Origin: Tepidibacter hydrothermalis
GTDB lineage: Bacteria > Bacillota > Clostridia > Peptostreptococcales > Peptostreptococcaceae
Reading direction: 5' to 3'
DNA length: 64,000 nt
NCBI RefSeq assembly: GCF_029542625.1
Contig: NZ_CP120733.1
Span: forward strand, 2,728,001-2,792,000
The notes beneath the pieces were generated by a model, which saw only the letters and a program-made list of their open reading frames with translations, did no database searches and was not told the origin of the DNA. Both the position numbers and the translations under genes were made by a program. Shown here piece after piece: positions 50,799 through 59,785 of the stretch (within the stretch, counting starts at the first letter, position 1; each line of letters starts with the position of its first letter).

Positions 50799-51419
50799 TT
50801 AAATTTTTAGATATTCATTTATTTTATCAGTAACACCTAAGTCTCCCACTATTATCAAGCTATCATCTACCTTAAATTGAAGATTAGGACCAGGAGATAA
50901 AATCATATCCCCATTTCTTAAAACACCTAGTATAGTAGCACCAGTATTTTCCCATATTTTGCATTCTCCTATAGTCTTTCCTATAATATGATATTCTTCT
51001 TTCAATTGAATTTGCATAGGATCTATTATGTCTGATCTTTTAAATTTATATAAGTCTATAATTTTTTCCATAGTTTCCTGTATTTTTTTTTCTATTTCTT
51101 TTTTTTCATCCATAAAATTTTTAAGTTTCTGTCTTAAATCGCTTATTGTCTCTTCACTATTTCTAAAACTTTGAATAACTTCTCCAGCTTTATATTTTGA
51201 TAATACAATTATTCCACTACCCTTACTAACCCTAACTACTTCCCTATCTTCTAAAACTTTCATAGCTTTTCTTATAGTTTCAGGAGATACATTGTATTCA
51301 GAAGCTAGTATCGACCTTCCTCTTAATTTTTCTCCTTCATGTATGCTTCCTTTATAAATACGAGTAGCTACATCAAGTGCTATTTTTATATATCTAGGAA
51401 TCGAAATACGTTCACTCAT
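50799..51419 (-). CDS. GntR-RCK_C regulator (BusR-like, probable c-di-AMP sensor)
   Basis: A 206-residue regulator. Residues 1-75 form a GntR winged helix (GRSILASEYNVSPETIRKAM, VLEDREVVRVSKGSGIIVL). Residues 80-125 form a coiled coil (DLRQKLKNFMDEKKEIEKKI). Residues 130-206 form an RCK_C/TrkA_C domain (GKTIGECKIWENTGATILGV, LSPGPNLQFKVDDSLIIVGD). This is the layout of BusR, which binds cyclic di-AMP and represses osmolyte uptake genes in streptococci and lactococci. The neighbour here, 20 bases after the stop codon's side, is an EamA transporter rather than busAB/opuA. Family call is firm; the ligand is inferred. Confidence 0.82.
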   Translation of the reverse strand: MSERISIPRYIKIALDVATRIYKGSIHEGEKLRGRSILASEYNVSPETIRKAMKVLEDREVVRVSKGSGIIVLSKYKAGEVIQSFRNSEETISDLRQKLKNFMDEKKEIEKKIQETMEKIIDLYKFKRSDIIDPMQIQLKEEYHIIGKTIGECKIWENTGATILGVLRNGDMILSPGPNLQFKVDDSLIIVGDLGVTDKINEYLKI

Positions 51420-51439
51420 AATATATTCCCCCTGCTGTA

Positions 51440-52378
51440 TTATTTTGAATCAATCTTATATGATTTCTTATTTACTCTTCTAGATTTTATCATTTTTAAA
51501 ATATCATAATATGATATTTTTAAATTAACTACATAAACAGATAATACTATTAGTATTACCCCTATCATTTGATTTTTACTTATCGTTTCATTAAATATAA
51601 AATATCCTCCTAAAACAGTTACAACAGGTGCAAAATTTAAATATAGAGTTGTAACTGTAGAACCAAGATTTTCTAAAGCATACATATACAAAACGTATGA
51701 AATAGCAGAGCAAAGTATTGCAAGATATAAAAAGTTGTATATTACAACGTCGTTTATCAAATGCCAATTGTTATTTTCAAACAATGCAAATGGAATCAAT
51801 ACCGCAGTCCCAAATACTATTTGATAAAATACAATAGCCAATTGTGAGTATTTTTCAAATAACTCTTTGGTTGCATAGTTATAAAACACCCATGAAAAAA
51901 CAGCTCCAAACATGAATATGTATCCTAATAATTCATTTGATTCTAATCTTATATTTCCCCCAATTATGAAATATATTCCAAATATAGATAATAAAACTCC
52001 TATAACATTATTAAAACTTAGCTTATTTTTTAATATAATACTATCAACTATTAAAGAAAATATAGGTATAGTTCCTATTATCAAAGATGCCTGCGATGAA
52101 CTTATATATTTGACTCCATAATTTTCAAAGCAATAATATATGGCAACCCCAACAATACCAGCCATAGACATACACTTTACATCTTCTCTTTGAAGCTTAG
52201 TCTCTGGTTCCTTTATCTTCATTACCACGAACAATATAATTGATGCAATCAAAAACCTAAGTGTTGCAAGTGTCATAGGTCCAAATACATTTAAAGTTAT
52301 CTTTATGCTTAAAAAAGATAGTCCCCACATAGTAACAGTTAAAATTATTGCGATAATCGAATAAATTTTAGTTTTCAT
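51440..52378 (-). CDS. EamA/DMT-family transporter
   Basis: A 312-residue protein with ten helices in two EamA repeats (IIAIILTVTMWGLSFLSIKI and LGYIFMFGAVFSWVFYNYAT). The ATG at 52378 follows GAAGGGGGA; the longer frame lacks a ribosome site. It lies directly upstream of the BusR-like gene on the same strand, 20 bases apart, so the two are probably one operon. Substrate unknown (amino acids or metabolites in other members). Confidence 0.85.
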   Translation of the reverse strand: MKTKIYSIIAIILTVTMWGLSFLSIKITLNVFGPMTLATLRFLIASIILFVVMKIKEPETKLQREDVKCMSMAGIVGVAIYYCFENYGVKYISSSQASLIIGTIPIFSLIVDSIILKNKLSFNNVIGVLLSIFGIYFIIGGNIRLESNELLGYIFMFGAVFSWVFYNYATKELFEKYSQLAIVFYQIVFGTAVLIPFALFENNNWHLINDVVIYNFLYLAILCSAISYVLYMYALENLGSTVTTLYLNFAPVVTVLGGYFIFNETISKNQMIGVILIVLSVYVVNLKISYYDILKMIKSRRVNKKSYKIDSK

Positions 52379-52506
52379 AAATCCCCCTTCTTTTACCCTC
52401 ATTAATTTAAAGAGATTCAAGTTCAAGTATATTACTTTATAGTATATGTGTAAAGGTTATTGATATTAGTTTTTATATATTTAAAAATATTTCCTGCTCA
52501 TTATAA

Positions 52507-52708
52507 AAAAATTACGCTTATCGAAATGTTAGATACTTTTGATTAACATTTTACTATTAAACTTAGATTGTGCTGTTAAAATAGCCGTTAAGAAAGTTCG
52601 TTGTCTGACCAACAGGAGTTTAGAACTTTTAAGATATTTTATAAAGCATAATCTTTAGTTTTATTAAAATGTTAATTAAGTATCGTTATTTCGGTGAGCG
52701 TAATTTTT
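52507..52708 (-). repeat. 200-bp palindromic 3'-end element, copy 2
   Basis: Outer arms 52507-52527 and 52688-52708 are complementary over 21 positions allowing two G-U pairs. Inner pairs include ATACTT with AAGTAT, TTAACATT with AATGTTAA, AAACT with AGTTT and AAAGTTC with GAACTTT. The apical loop on the minus strand contains GGTCAGACA. It starts 42 bases past the Clp ATPase stop codon and ends in TTTTTTT on the minus strand. Confidence 0.8.
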
Positions 52709-52750
52709 AGCTTAACCATCTAAATTTAGTTATTAATCTCAAGTCTCTTG

Positions 52751-55006
52751 TTAGCTTATATATATTTTTCCATCTTTCATTTCTATGTTTATACAAGCAC
52801 CTTCATTTAATTCACCTTTAAGATATTTTTCTGCTATATCATCTTCTATATACTTTTGAATAGTTCTTCTTAAAGGTCTAGCTCCATACTTGTCATCATA
52901 TCCTTTTTTAAGTATAAAGTCTTTAACCTCATCAGAAATACTTATACTCATATCCTTTTCCTTAGCTTCTTCAACTACCTCAGTTATCATCAATTCTACT
53001 ATTTGAGATAATTCCTCCTTATCAAGCTTAGTAAACACTATAGTCTCATCTATTCTATTTAAAAATTCTGGTCTAAATATCTTCTTTAAAGCATCATTAA
53101 CTCTATTCTCAAGTTCATCATAGCCATCATTATTAAATCCTATAGAACTTGTTTTAAAGTTAGTTCCAGCATTAGAAGTCATTATTATAACACTATTTTC
53201 AAAGAATACAGTTCTACCTTGACTATCAGTAAGTCTTCCATCTTCAAGTATTTGAAGTAACATATTAAATACATCTTGATGAGCCTTTTCTATTTCATCT
53301 AAAAGTATAACAGAATAAGGTTTTCTTCTTATTTTTTCTGTTAATTGTCCACCTTGATCATACCCAACATATCCTGGAGGAGCTCCTATTAATTTTGAAA
53401 CCGTATGTTTTTCCATATATTCTGACATGTCTATTCTTATAAGAGATTCCTCACTTCCAAATAGTTCCACTGCCAACGTTTTTACAAGCTCAGTTTTACC
53501 AACCCCAGTAGGTCCTACAAATATGAATGATGATGGTTTTTTCTTTTTTCTAAATCCAGAGCGATTACGTCTTATAGCCTTTGATATGCTTGTAATAGCA
53601 TTGTGCTGACCTATTACTCTTTTATGAAGTCTATTTTCTAAATTCAATAGTTTAGTAGCCTCTGATTGAGTAATCTTTTGAACTGGTATCTTAGTCCAAG
53701 ACTCTATAACAAAAGCGACATCCTCTACTGTAATCTCTGTATCTGAACACGTTTGTTCTATATTTTTAATATCTTCTTCTATCTTACATTCCTTCATCTT
53801 ACACTCTGCTGCTTTTTCATAATCATTGCTATTTGATGCTTCTTCTCTTTCTATTTGAACCTTTTCTAATTCTTCTTTTAAAGCTTGTATCTCTATAAGT
53901 CCTTGATTCTTTAAATTAGCTCTTGAACCAACCTCATCTATTATGTCTATAGCTTTATCAGGTAAAAATCTATCTGTTATGTACCTCTTTGATAGATTCG
54001 TTGCTGCAACTATTACTTCATCAGATATTTTAACATTATGATAATCCTCATAATATCCTTTTATACCTTTTAAAATTTCTATAGTCTCATCAACAGTAGG
54101 CTCCTCAACTAATACAGGCTGAAATCTTCTTTCAAGAGCTGCATCCTTTTCTATATGTTTTTTATATTCTTCAAGAGTTGTAGCTCCTATTAATTGAATT
54201 TCTCCTTTAGCAAGTGATGGCTTCAATATGTTTGCAGCATTCATTGCTCCACCTTGGACTTCACCTGCACCCATAATATTATGTATCTCATCTATCACTA
54301 GTATAACATTCTCATTTTCTTTTGCTTCCTTTATTATGTTTTTCATTCTACCTTCAAATTGACCTCTAAACTGAGTTCCAGCAATAACAGCAGTTAAATC
54401 TAGAAGATATATCTGAGCATCAAATAATTTTGCTGGAACCTCTTTTTGAACTATTCTAACTGCAAGCCCCTCGGCTATAGCAGTTTTACCAACTCCAGGC
54501 TCTCCTATTAATATAGGATTATTTTTATTTCTTCTATTTAATATCTGTATTGCTCTATCTATTTCTCTATTTCTTCCAATTATTCTATCAACTTCATTAT
54601 TTTTTGCTTTTTCAGTTAAGTTAGTTCCATATTGTCTAAGATGTTTATCCTTTTGTTTTTTCTTTTTATTTTTTTTACCTGTTTTTTCATTAGAATCTTC
54701 TTCAATGTCTATGTCTTCTTTATCTTCTTCATTTTTCGGCATTGCACTGTTCATCATCTTCGAGAACATACTACTTTCATCCAAATCATCTAAATCCATG
54801 CCCTCTATTACTGAATTCATCTGTCCTGTTAAATTTTCTATATCTTCTTCATTCATCCCAGTTTGTTGCATTAACTGATCTATTATTGGAAGACCGCTTT
54901 TTTTAGCACATTCTATACATAAGCCTTTCATCTCTGATTTACCATTTTCAACCGTAGATGTAAATACAACGGCTATATTCTTATTACACTTTGAACATAA
55001 TTTCAT
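52751..55006 (-). CDS. Clp protease ATP-binding subunit with N-terminal zinc finger (ClpE/ClpC-like)
   Basis: A 751-residue HSP100 ATPase. The N-terminus has a C-x2-C...C-x2-C zinc finger (MKLCSKCNKNIAVVFT and LCIECAKKSG) as in ClpE, and no Clp-N repeats. D1 has GEPGVGKTAIAEGLAVRIVQ; a UVR-like coil lies in the middle (EREEASNSNDYEKAAECKMK). D2 has GPTGVGKTELVKTLAVELFG. A ClpP-docking loop IGF occurs in KTSSIGFNNDG. It unfolds substrates for ClpP. No ctsR/mcsAB genes are adjacent. Confidence 0.9.
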   Translation of the reverse strand: MKLCSKCNKNIAVVFTSTVENGKSEMKGLCIECAKKSGLPIIDQLMQQTGMNEEDIENLTGQMNSVIEGMDLDDLDESSMFSKMMNSAMPKNEEDKEDIDIEEDSNEKTGKKNKKKKQKDKHLRQYGTNLTEKAKNNEVDRIIGRNREIDRAIQILNRRNKNNPILIGEPGVGKTAIAEGLAVRIVQKEVPAKLFDAQIYLLDLTAVIAGTQFRGQFEGRMKNIIKEAKENENVILVIDEIHNIMGAGEVQGGAMNAANILKPSLAKGEIQLIGATTLEEYKKHIEKDAALERRFQPVLVEEPTVDETIEILKGIKGYYEDYHNVKISDEVIVAATNLSKRYITDRFLPDKAIDIIDEVGSRANLKNQGLIEIQALKEELEKVQIEREEASNSNDYEKAAECKMKECKIEEDIKNIEQTCSDTEITVEDVAFVIESWTKIPVQKITQSEATKLLNLENRLHKRVIGQHNAITSISKAIRRNRSGFRKKKKPSSFIFVGPTGVGKTELVKTLAVELFGSEESLIRIDMSEYMEKHTVSKLIGAPPGYVGYDQGGQLTEKIRRKPYSVILLDEIEKAHQDVFNMLLQILEDGRLTDSQGRTVFFENSVIIMTSNAGTNFKTSSIGFNNDGYDELENRVNDALKKIFRPEFLNRIDETIVFTKLDKEELSQIVELMITEVVEEAKEKDMSISISDEVKDFILKKGYDDKYGARPLRRTIQKYIEDDIAEKYLKGELNEGACINIEMKDGKIYIS

Positions 55007-55077
55007 ACCACATCATCTCCATCACTAATACTAAAATAATAATTATATTTTATAATATATATTTTTATCCATCAATA

Positions 55078-55992
55078 CTATATGTTTCCTATCCATCTAA
55101 TTATATATTCATACACTTCATATCTATTTAATTCATTTAACATTTCATGCCTTCCATTTTCATATATCTTTAAATCTATATTTTCAATACCTGCTCTTTT
55201 ATATGCATTATATAGTTTTACTACATCCTTTGAATTGGATCCAACCATATCTTTATCTCCTGAAAATATTAATACAGGCATTTTTTTTGGTATCTTATTT
55301 ATATTATCTCTGTTTATAGTTAATTTAACTCCTTTTAACAAATTAACATACAGCCCTCCACTACATACAAATCCACATAAACTGTCTTTAGTATATTCAT
55401 CCACCTTATCTTCATCTGAAGATAACCAATCAAACTCTGTGTTATTAGGATAAAAAGATTTATTGTAGTTTCCAAAAGTCAATTTATCCATAAGGTATGC
55501 TTTTTTATTATACCCATATATACTTGCATATATTTTAGATATCATATATCCAATATTTCTTTTTACAAAATTACCTCCTATTGTTGTTCCAGATAAAATA
55601 ACAGCGCTAAATTCCTCTGGAAATTCCTGAATACAAGTTCTAGCTAATAAAGATCCCATACTATGTCCAAGTAATATAAGAGGTTTATTATTCTCTTTTT
55701 TTATATAATCTATTATATTCTTTATATCACTTACTATTTTATCCCATCCATTTTCATCAAAATGACCTAATTGATTGTGTTCTATTCCTGTTTTACCATG
55801 CCCTCTATGATCACACCCATATACAATATATCCATTCTTATTTAATAACCTACTAAACTCATCATATTTTAAAGAATGTTCAGCCATTCCATGAAGTATC
55901 AAAATACAACCTCTGGATTTTTCTACATCTGCCCACTTATGAACAGTAATACTAACCCCATCATCGCTTTTGACCTTAAATTCCTCAACCAT
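55078..55992 (-). CDS. Alpha/beta hydrolase, monoacylglycerol-lipase type
   Basis: A 304-residue serine hydrolase (Hydrolase_4). It has GCILILHGMAEHSLKYDEFS, GCDHRGHGKTG, the nucleophile elbow LLGHSMGSLLART, the acid in VLIFSGDKDMVGSNSKDVVK and the histidine in YENGRHEMLNE. It may act as a lysophospholipase or monoacylglycerol lipase. It lies 15 bases after the endonuclease/phosphatase-like gene and is probably cotranscribed with it. Confidence 0.85.
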   Translation of the reverse strand: MVEEFKVKSDDGVSITVHKWADVEKSRGCILILHGMAEHSLKYDEFSRLLNKNGYIVYGCDHRGHGKTGIEHNQLGHFDENGWDKIVSDIKNIIDYIKKENNKPLILLGHSMGSLLARTCIQEFPEEFSAVILSGTTIGGNFVKRNIGYMISKIYASIYGYNKKAYLMDKLTFGNYNKSFYPNNTEFDWLSSDEDKVDEYTKDSLCGFVCSGGLYVNLLKGVKLTINRDNINKIPKKMPVLIFSGDKDMVGSNSKDVVKLYNAYKRAGIENIDLKIYENGRHEMLNELNRYEVYEYIIRWIGNI

Positions 55993-56007
55993 AATATCAC
56001 CTTCAAC

Positions 56008-57051
56008 CTACTTCAATTTAAACTCCATAGTTACAGGATTATGATCACTGTACTCAAACCCTAAATTTTCTCCCTTTACATCTAGTACTTCTATATTATC
56101 AGAAACCAAAAATCCATCTATAGTTTCAATGAAGTTATTTCCTTCTTTATAAGGAGAATCAAGACTTCTTACAGTTGGAGTTAAATTATCTATAGCCCAT
56201 TTAAATGTGTCAGGCTTAAAATCACTAGGAATATCTTGCATCCACTTATTTTCTACCTTGCTTTTAAAATTTGTATTACCTATTTTGTGATTCCAGTCTC
56301 CTCCTACTAAAACATAATTTCCTTTGTCATACTCGTTTTGTATATGTTGTTTAAGATAAGATAATTGTTGTTTTCTTATTACCCCACCCTTATCATAAGC
56401 TGATAAATGTGCATTTATTAAGACAAACTCTTTATCTGAACCGTCTATACTAAGTCTACTTTCTATAAAACATCTATCCAATAAAAATAACTGTCTTTCA
56501 AAACTCTCTTTACCTGGTAACTGATATCTTGTAGCCTTACTTATATCGTATTTTGAAAAACTAGAAAGACCAGCCCTTACATATCCATGAGGCTTTCTAA
56601 CTGGCACAGGAACCCATAAAACTTTATAGTTATAAGCATATGTATTACTATATTTATCAAGCTTTTCATTTATTCTTTGACGTTCGTCTATGTAATAAGT
56701 CCTAGTAGCCTTTTCATCTATTTCTTGAACAAATAAAAAATCAGAATTTTTATTTTTCAAATAATCTGATACTCCTTCTATATTTTCATACGTTTTTTCC
56801 TTACTGTATGACCTTGACAACTTACCTCCATCCATGAAAAAATCTTGATTTTTATCAAGTCCTCCAAATCCTATATTAAATGTAGTTATACTCATAGCAT
56901 TATCTAGTTTTACTATTTTTTCTTTATTACTGTTAACCTCAAGTCTAATAGTTCCATCTGGTTTGTAGTCTGTAATCACAACTGCTAATAAGAATAATAA
57001 GAATAAACTTATTAACAATATAGATATCCTTAAAGTAAGTTTTATAAACAT
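56008..57051 (-). CDS. Membrane-anchored endonuclease/exonuclease/phosphatase-fold protein
   Basis: A 347-residue protein. One N-terminal helix (LRISILLISLFLLFLLAVVI) anchors an EEP domain with SITTFNIGFGG, FLFVQEIDEKATRTYYID, the catalytic block VLVGGDWNHKIGNT and the final SDHNPVTMEF. Likely acts outside the membrane on a phosphodiester or phospholipid substrate. Paired with the lipase-type hydrolase gene downstream. Confidence 0.85.
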   Translation of the reverse strand: MFIKLTLRISILLISLFLLFLLAVVITDYKPDGTIRLEVNSNKEKIVKLDNAMSITTFNIGFGGLDKNQDFFMDGGKLSRSYSKEKTYENIEGVSDYLKNKNSDFLFVQEIDEKATRTYYIDERQRINEKLDKYSNTYAYNYKVLWVPVPVRKPHGYVRAGLSSFSKYDISKATRYQLPGKESFERQLFLLDRCFIESRLSIDGSDKEFVLINAHLSAYDKGGVIRKQQLSYLKQHIQNEYDKGNYVLVGGDWNHKIGNTNFKSKVENKWMQDIPSDFKPDTFKWAIDNLTPTVRSLDSPYKEGNNFIETIDGFLVSDNIEVLDVKGENLGFEYSDHNPVTMEFKLK

Positions 57052-57192
57052 TTTTGTCTCCCCTCAGTAATTTCATATTATAATTAATTTAATATAGCTA
57101 AACTTAATTCAAATGAAGTTTTTAATCCAACTGAATTTTTATCTTTCTGATAATTAAAATTATATAACATTATTTAGTAATTTGCATTAATT

Positions 57193-57220
57193 AAAAATTC
57201 GCTTATGCTAACGCATAGCT
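57193..57220 (-). repeat. Fragment of dispersed repeat B
   Basis: The minus strand reads AGCTATGCGTTAGCATAAGC followed by GAATTTTT. It matches the 3' end of the repeat at 63638-63739 with one base missing. It lies directly before the DUF1284 ribosome site. Confidence 0.55.
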
Positions 57221-57233
57221 AAGGAGGTTTTTT

Positions 57234-57635
57234 ATGAAACTAAGAGCTCATCATATACTTTGTATTCAAGGATATATGGGAAATGGATACGACAAAAATT
57301 TTACTAATAATATGGATCAGATAGTTAAACACTTAAAATCAAATCCAAAATCAAAAGTTACCATTATAGATTCTATAGATTGTATATGTTCTAAGTGTCC
57401 AAATACTATAAATAATACACATTGCCAAACTCAAGATAAAGTAAAGACACTAGATTTAAATGTAATAAATTTACTCAATATACAAAAAAATAAAACCTAT
57501 ACGTACGATGATATTTTAGATATATTATCGACTAATCTATCAATAGATAAATTCAACCGTATCTGCAGTAACTGTCAATGGTTTGAATATGGTTACTGCA
57601 AAGATGCCTTGTCCAAACTTTTAAAAATCACATAA
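57234..57635 (+). CDS. DUF1284 protein (putative Fe-S/metal binding)
   Basis: A 133-residue protein starting KLRAHHILCIQGYMGNGY, the DUF1284 opening. It has three cysteine groups: DCICSKCPNTINNTHC, ICSNCQWFEYGYC and the histidine pair near the start. These probably hold an iron-sulfur cluster or zinc. It precedes the DUF523/DUF1722 gene on the same strand, 90 bases away, and may work with it. The start follows AAGGAGG. Confidence 0.8.
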   Translation: MKLRAHHILCIQGYMGNGYDKNFTNNMDQIVKHLKSNPKSKVTIIDSIDCICSKCPNTINNTHCQTQDKVKTLDLNVINLLNIQKNKTYTYDDILDILSTNLSIDKFNRICSNCQWFEYGYCKDALSKLLKIT

Positions 57636-57725
57636 AAAGAAACTTAATTCAGATAAATATATTCTCAAAAAATACAAATCATAATAATGACAATTTATAT
57701 ATCAAAAGTTGAAAGGAGAATTTCT

Positions 57726-58703
57726 ATGAAAGAGTTTACAACTCCTAATATAGTGCTAAGTAAATGTATAGAACACGATAATTGTAGATATGATGGTTCT
57801 AAAATAAACAACAACTTTATAAAAAGTCTACAATCTCATGTTAATTTTCTTCCTGTATGCCCTGAAACTAGTATAGGTCTTTCTACTCCTCGAGACACCT
57901 TAAGGCTAGTTTTAAAAGATGATACAGAGAATCTTAATTTAGTTTTTTCTAAAGACGGAAATGATTTAACTGAAAAAATGAATTCATTTTCCCACTCCTT
58001 TTTAAAAGACATATCTGATAAGGACATAGATGGATTCATTTTAAAGAGTCGTTCTCCCTCTTGCGGCATAAAAGATGTTAAAGTTTATAAATGTCATGGC
58101 AAATCTCCTTCTCTTTCAAACAAAGGTATGGGATTATTTGCAAGCAAAATACATGAATACTTTCCTGATATAACTATTGAGGATGAAGGAAGACTTACTA
58201 ACTTTAATATAAGACAACATTTTTTGACGAAGATATTCACAAAAGCAGATTTTAAAAATGTAGAAAATGACAAAAGCATAAAATCTCTTATAGATTTTCA
58301 AAGTAAAAATAAATATCTATTGATGGCTCACAGTCCTGGATATTTAAAAAAGATGGGGAAATTAACTGCTAATACAGATTCAAGGGATATATCAGATATA
58401 ATAAAAGATTATAAAGTATATCTTAATAAAGCTTTGTCTATACCTTCTAAGCCAAATAGAAATATAAATATGCTACTTCACTTATTCGGGTATTTTTCAA
58501 AACATTTATCTTTTAGTGAAAAAGCTTTTTTCCTAGAAACACTAGAAAAATACAACGATAAAAAAATACCATTTTGTGTTCCTTTAACTATGATAAATTC
58601 TTGGGTTATGAGATTTGAAAACGAATATTTGCACGATCAGACTATATTTGAACCATTCCCTAGTGAATTAATACAGACTAGAGATTCGGGAAAAACTATT
58701 TAA
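57726..58703 (+). CDS. DUF523 (TudS-like) and DUF1722 (YbgA) fusion protein
   Basis: A 325-residue protein; the ATG at 57726 follows AAAGGAG. The DUF523 domain (about 1-150) has LSKCIEHDNCRYDGSK, FLPVCPETSIGLSTPRD and KSRSPSCGIKDVKVY, with the three cysteine positions that hold a [4Fe-4S] cluster in the thiouracil desulfurase TudS. The DUF1722 domain (about 185-325) has KYLLMAHSPGYLKKMGKLTA. It may remove sulfur from a thiolated base or related compound. Activity is inferred only. Confidence 0.82.
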   Translation: MKEFTTPNIVLSKCIEHDNCRYDGSKINNNFIKSLQSHVNFLPVCPETSIGLSTPRDTLRLVLKDDTENLNLVFSKDGNDLTEKMNSFSHSFLKDISDKDIDGFILKSRSPSCGIKDVKVYKCHGKSPSLSNKGMGLFASKIHEYFPDITIEDEGRLTNFNIRQHFLTKIFTKADFKNVENDKSIKSLIDFQSKNKYLLMAHSPGYLKKMGKLTANTDSRDISDIIKDYKVYLNKALSIPSKPNRNINMLLHLFGYFSKHLSFSEKAFFLETLEKYNDKKIPFCVPLTMINSWVMRFENEYLHDQTIFEPFPSELIQTRDSGKTI

Positions 58704-58776
58704 TATGACTATTGTATTATTTTATTAAATTTTCTCATAATATATAATTATATATATTACGAAAAAGGAGATTCAA

Positions 58777-59352
58777 ATGAAAAATAAAATAAGCATAGTT
58801 TTTATTACTGCATCAACATTCTTTTTTCTTTTAAGCTCTATACTAATATTATTATTATTTAAATCATCAACACCTCTTCCCGACCTAAACAATGAAAAAT
58901 TCGAAACAAAAGATGAATTTATACAACTTATACACTCAAAAACTCACTACGGATATAAAAAATACAATATATATCCAAGCATCACAATAGCACAAGCAAT
59001 TCTTGAAAGTAACTGGGGAGATTCTAAGTTAACGCAAACAGGAAAAAACTTATTTGGAATAAAAGCAAGTAAAGACTATAAAAATAAAGTTGATTTTATG
59101 ACTAATGAATTTGTAAACAATAAAAAAATAGAAGTAGTTCAAAGTTTTAGAGCTTATGATTCATATTCAGAATCTATTAAAGACTACACTAACTTACTTG
59201 GAAAAGCAAAAAGATATGAGGCTTTAAGAAATTGTAAAGATTATAAGGAACAGGCCATGGCACTTTATGCATGCGGCTACTGTACAGATCCAAATTACCC
59301 TAAAAAACTTATATCTATAATAGAAAAGTATAAATTATATGAGTACGACTAG
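58777..59352 (+). CDS. Membrane-anchored N-acetylglucosaminidase (FlgJ/LytG type)
   Basis: A 191-residue protein. A signal anchor (ISIVFITASTFFFLLSSILI) is followed by a glucosaminidase domain: YNIYPSITIAQAILESNWGD with the catalytic glutamate, LTQTGKNLFGIKASKDYKN and CGYCTDPNYPKKLISIIEKY. It cleaves peptidoglycan glycan strands outside the membrane. The ATG follows AAAGGAG. A 200-bp palindrome follows 83 bases past the stop. Confidence 0.88.
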   Translation: MKNKISIVFITASTFFFLLSSILILLLFKSSTPLPDLNNEKFETKDEFIQLIHSKTHYGYKKYNIYPSITIAQAILESNWGDSKLTQTGKNLFGIKASKDYKNKVDFMTNEFVNNKKIEVVQSFRAYDSYSESIKDYTNLLGKAKRYEALRNCKDYKEQAMALYACGYCTDPNYPKKLISIIEKYKLYEYD

Positions 59353-59435
59353 AATTAACTCATTACAATGTTAGTTAGCTATATCAAATAAAAAAATCTA
59401 GACTTTTAATACTTTTTTGATTTTGTTGGTTATCT

Positions 59436-59631
59436 AAACTATCTATAAAAATACCGCTCATGCAACGATATTTTGAATACAACTAAGATTTTGTTTTATT
59501 AATAATTCTAAAATTTAAGAACTCTCTACGGTCAAACACTCAAATTTTTTAACGAATTATTAAACAACAAAACTCAAGTTGTATTAATCAAAATATCTAA
59601 AAGCATTCGCTAACATTTTCATAGGTAGTTT
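59436..59631 (+). repeat. 200-bp palindromic 3'-end element, copy 4
   Basis: Outer arms 59436-59452 and 59615-59631 pair over 17 positions with two G-U type changes. The apical loop on the plus strand reads CTACGGTCAAACAC, and AAATTT arms surround it. This copy is inverted relative to the other three because its upstream gene is on the plus strand. The element orientation relative to transcription is the same. It ends in GTTTTAA on the plus strand. Confidence 0.75.
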
Positions 59632-59683
59632 TAATAGTAATCACTGTATTATGGTATTAGATCTTACCGCATTCTTTTTATCA

Positions 59684-59748
59684 TAAAAAAAGACAAACAT
59701 CAAATTCCAGTACAATAAATAGTAATTTGATAATTGTCTTTATTTTTT
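59684..59748. terminator. Bidirectional hairpin between two palindromic elements
   Basis: AAAGACAA and CATCAAATT pair with AATTTGAT and TTGTCTTT, with T-runs on both strands. It lies between elements 3 and 4 and can stop transcripts from either side. Confidence 0.65.
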
Positions 59749-59785
59749 TAAGAATAATATATTTCAAATTTAAAACTACACTTAC

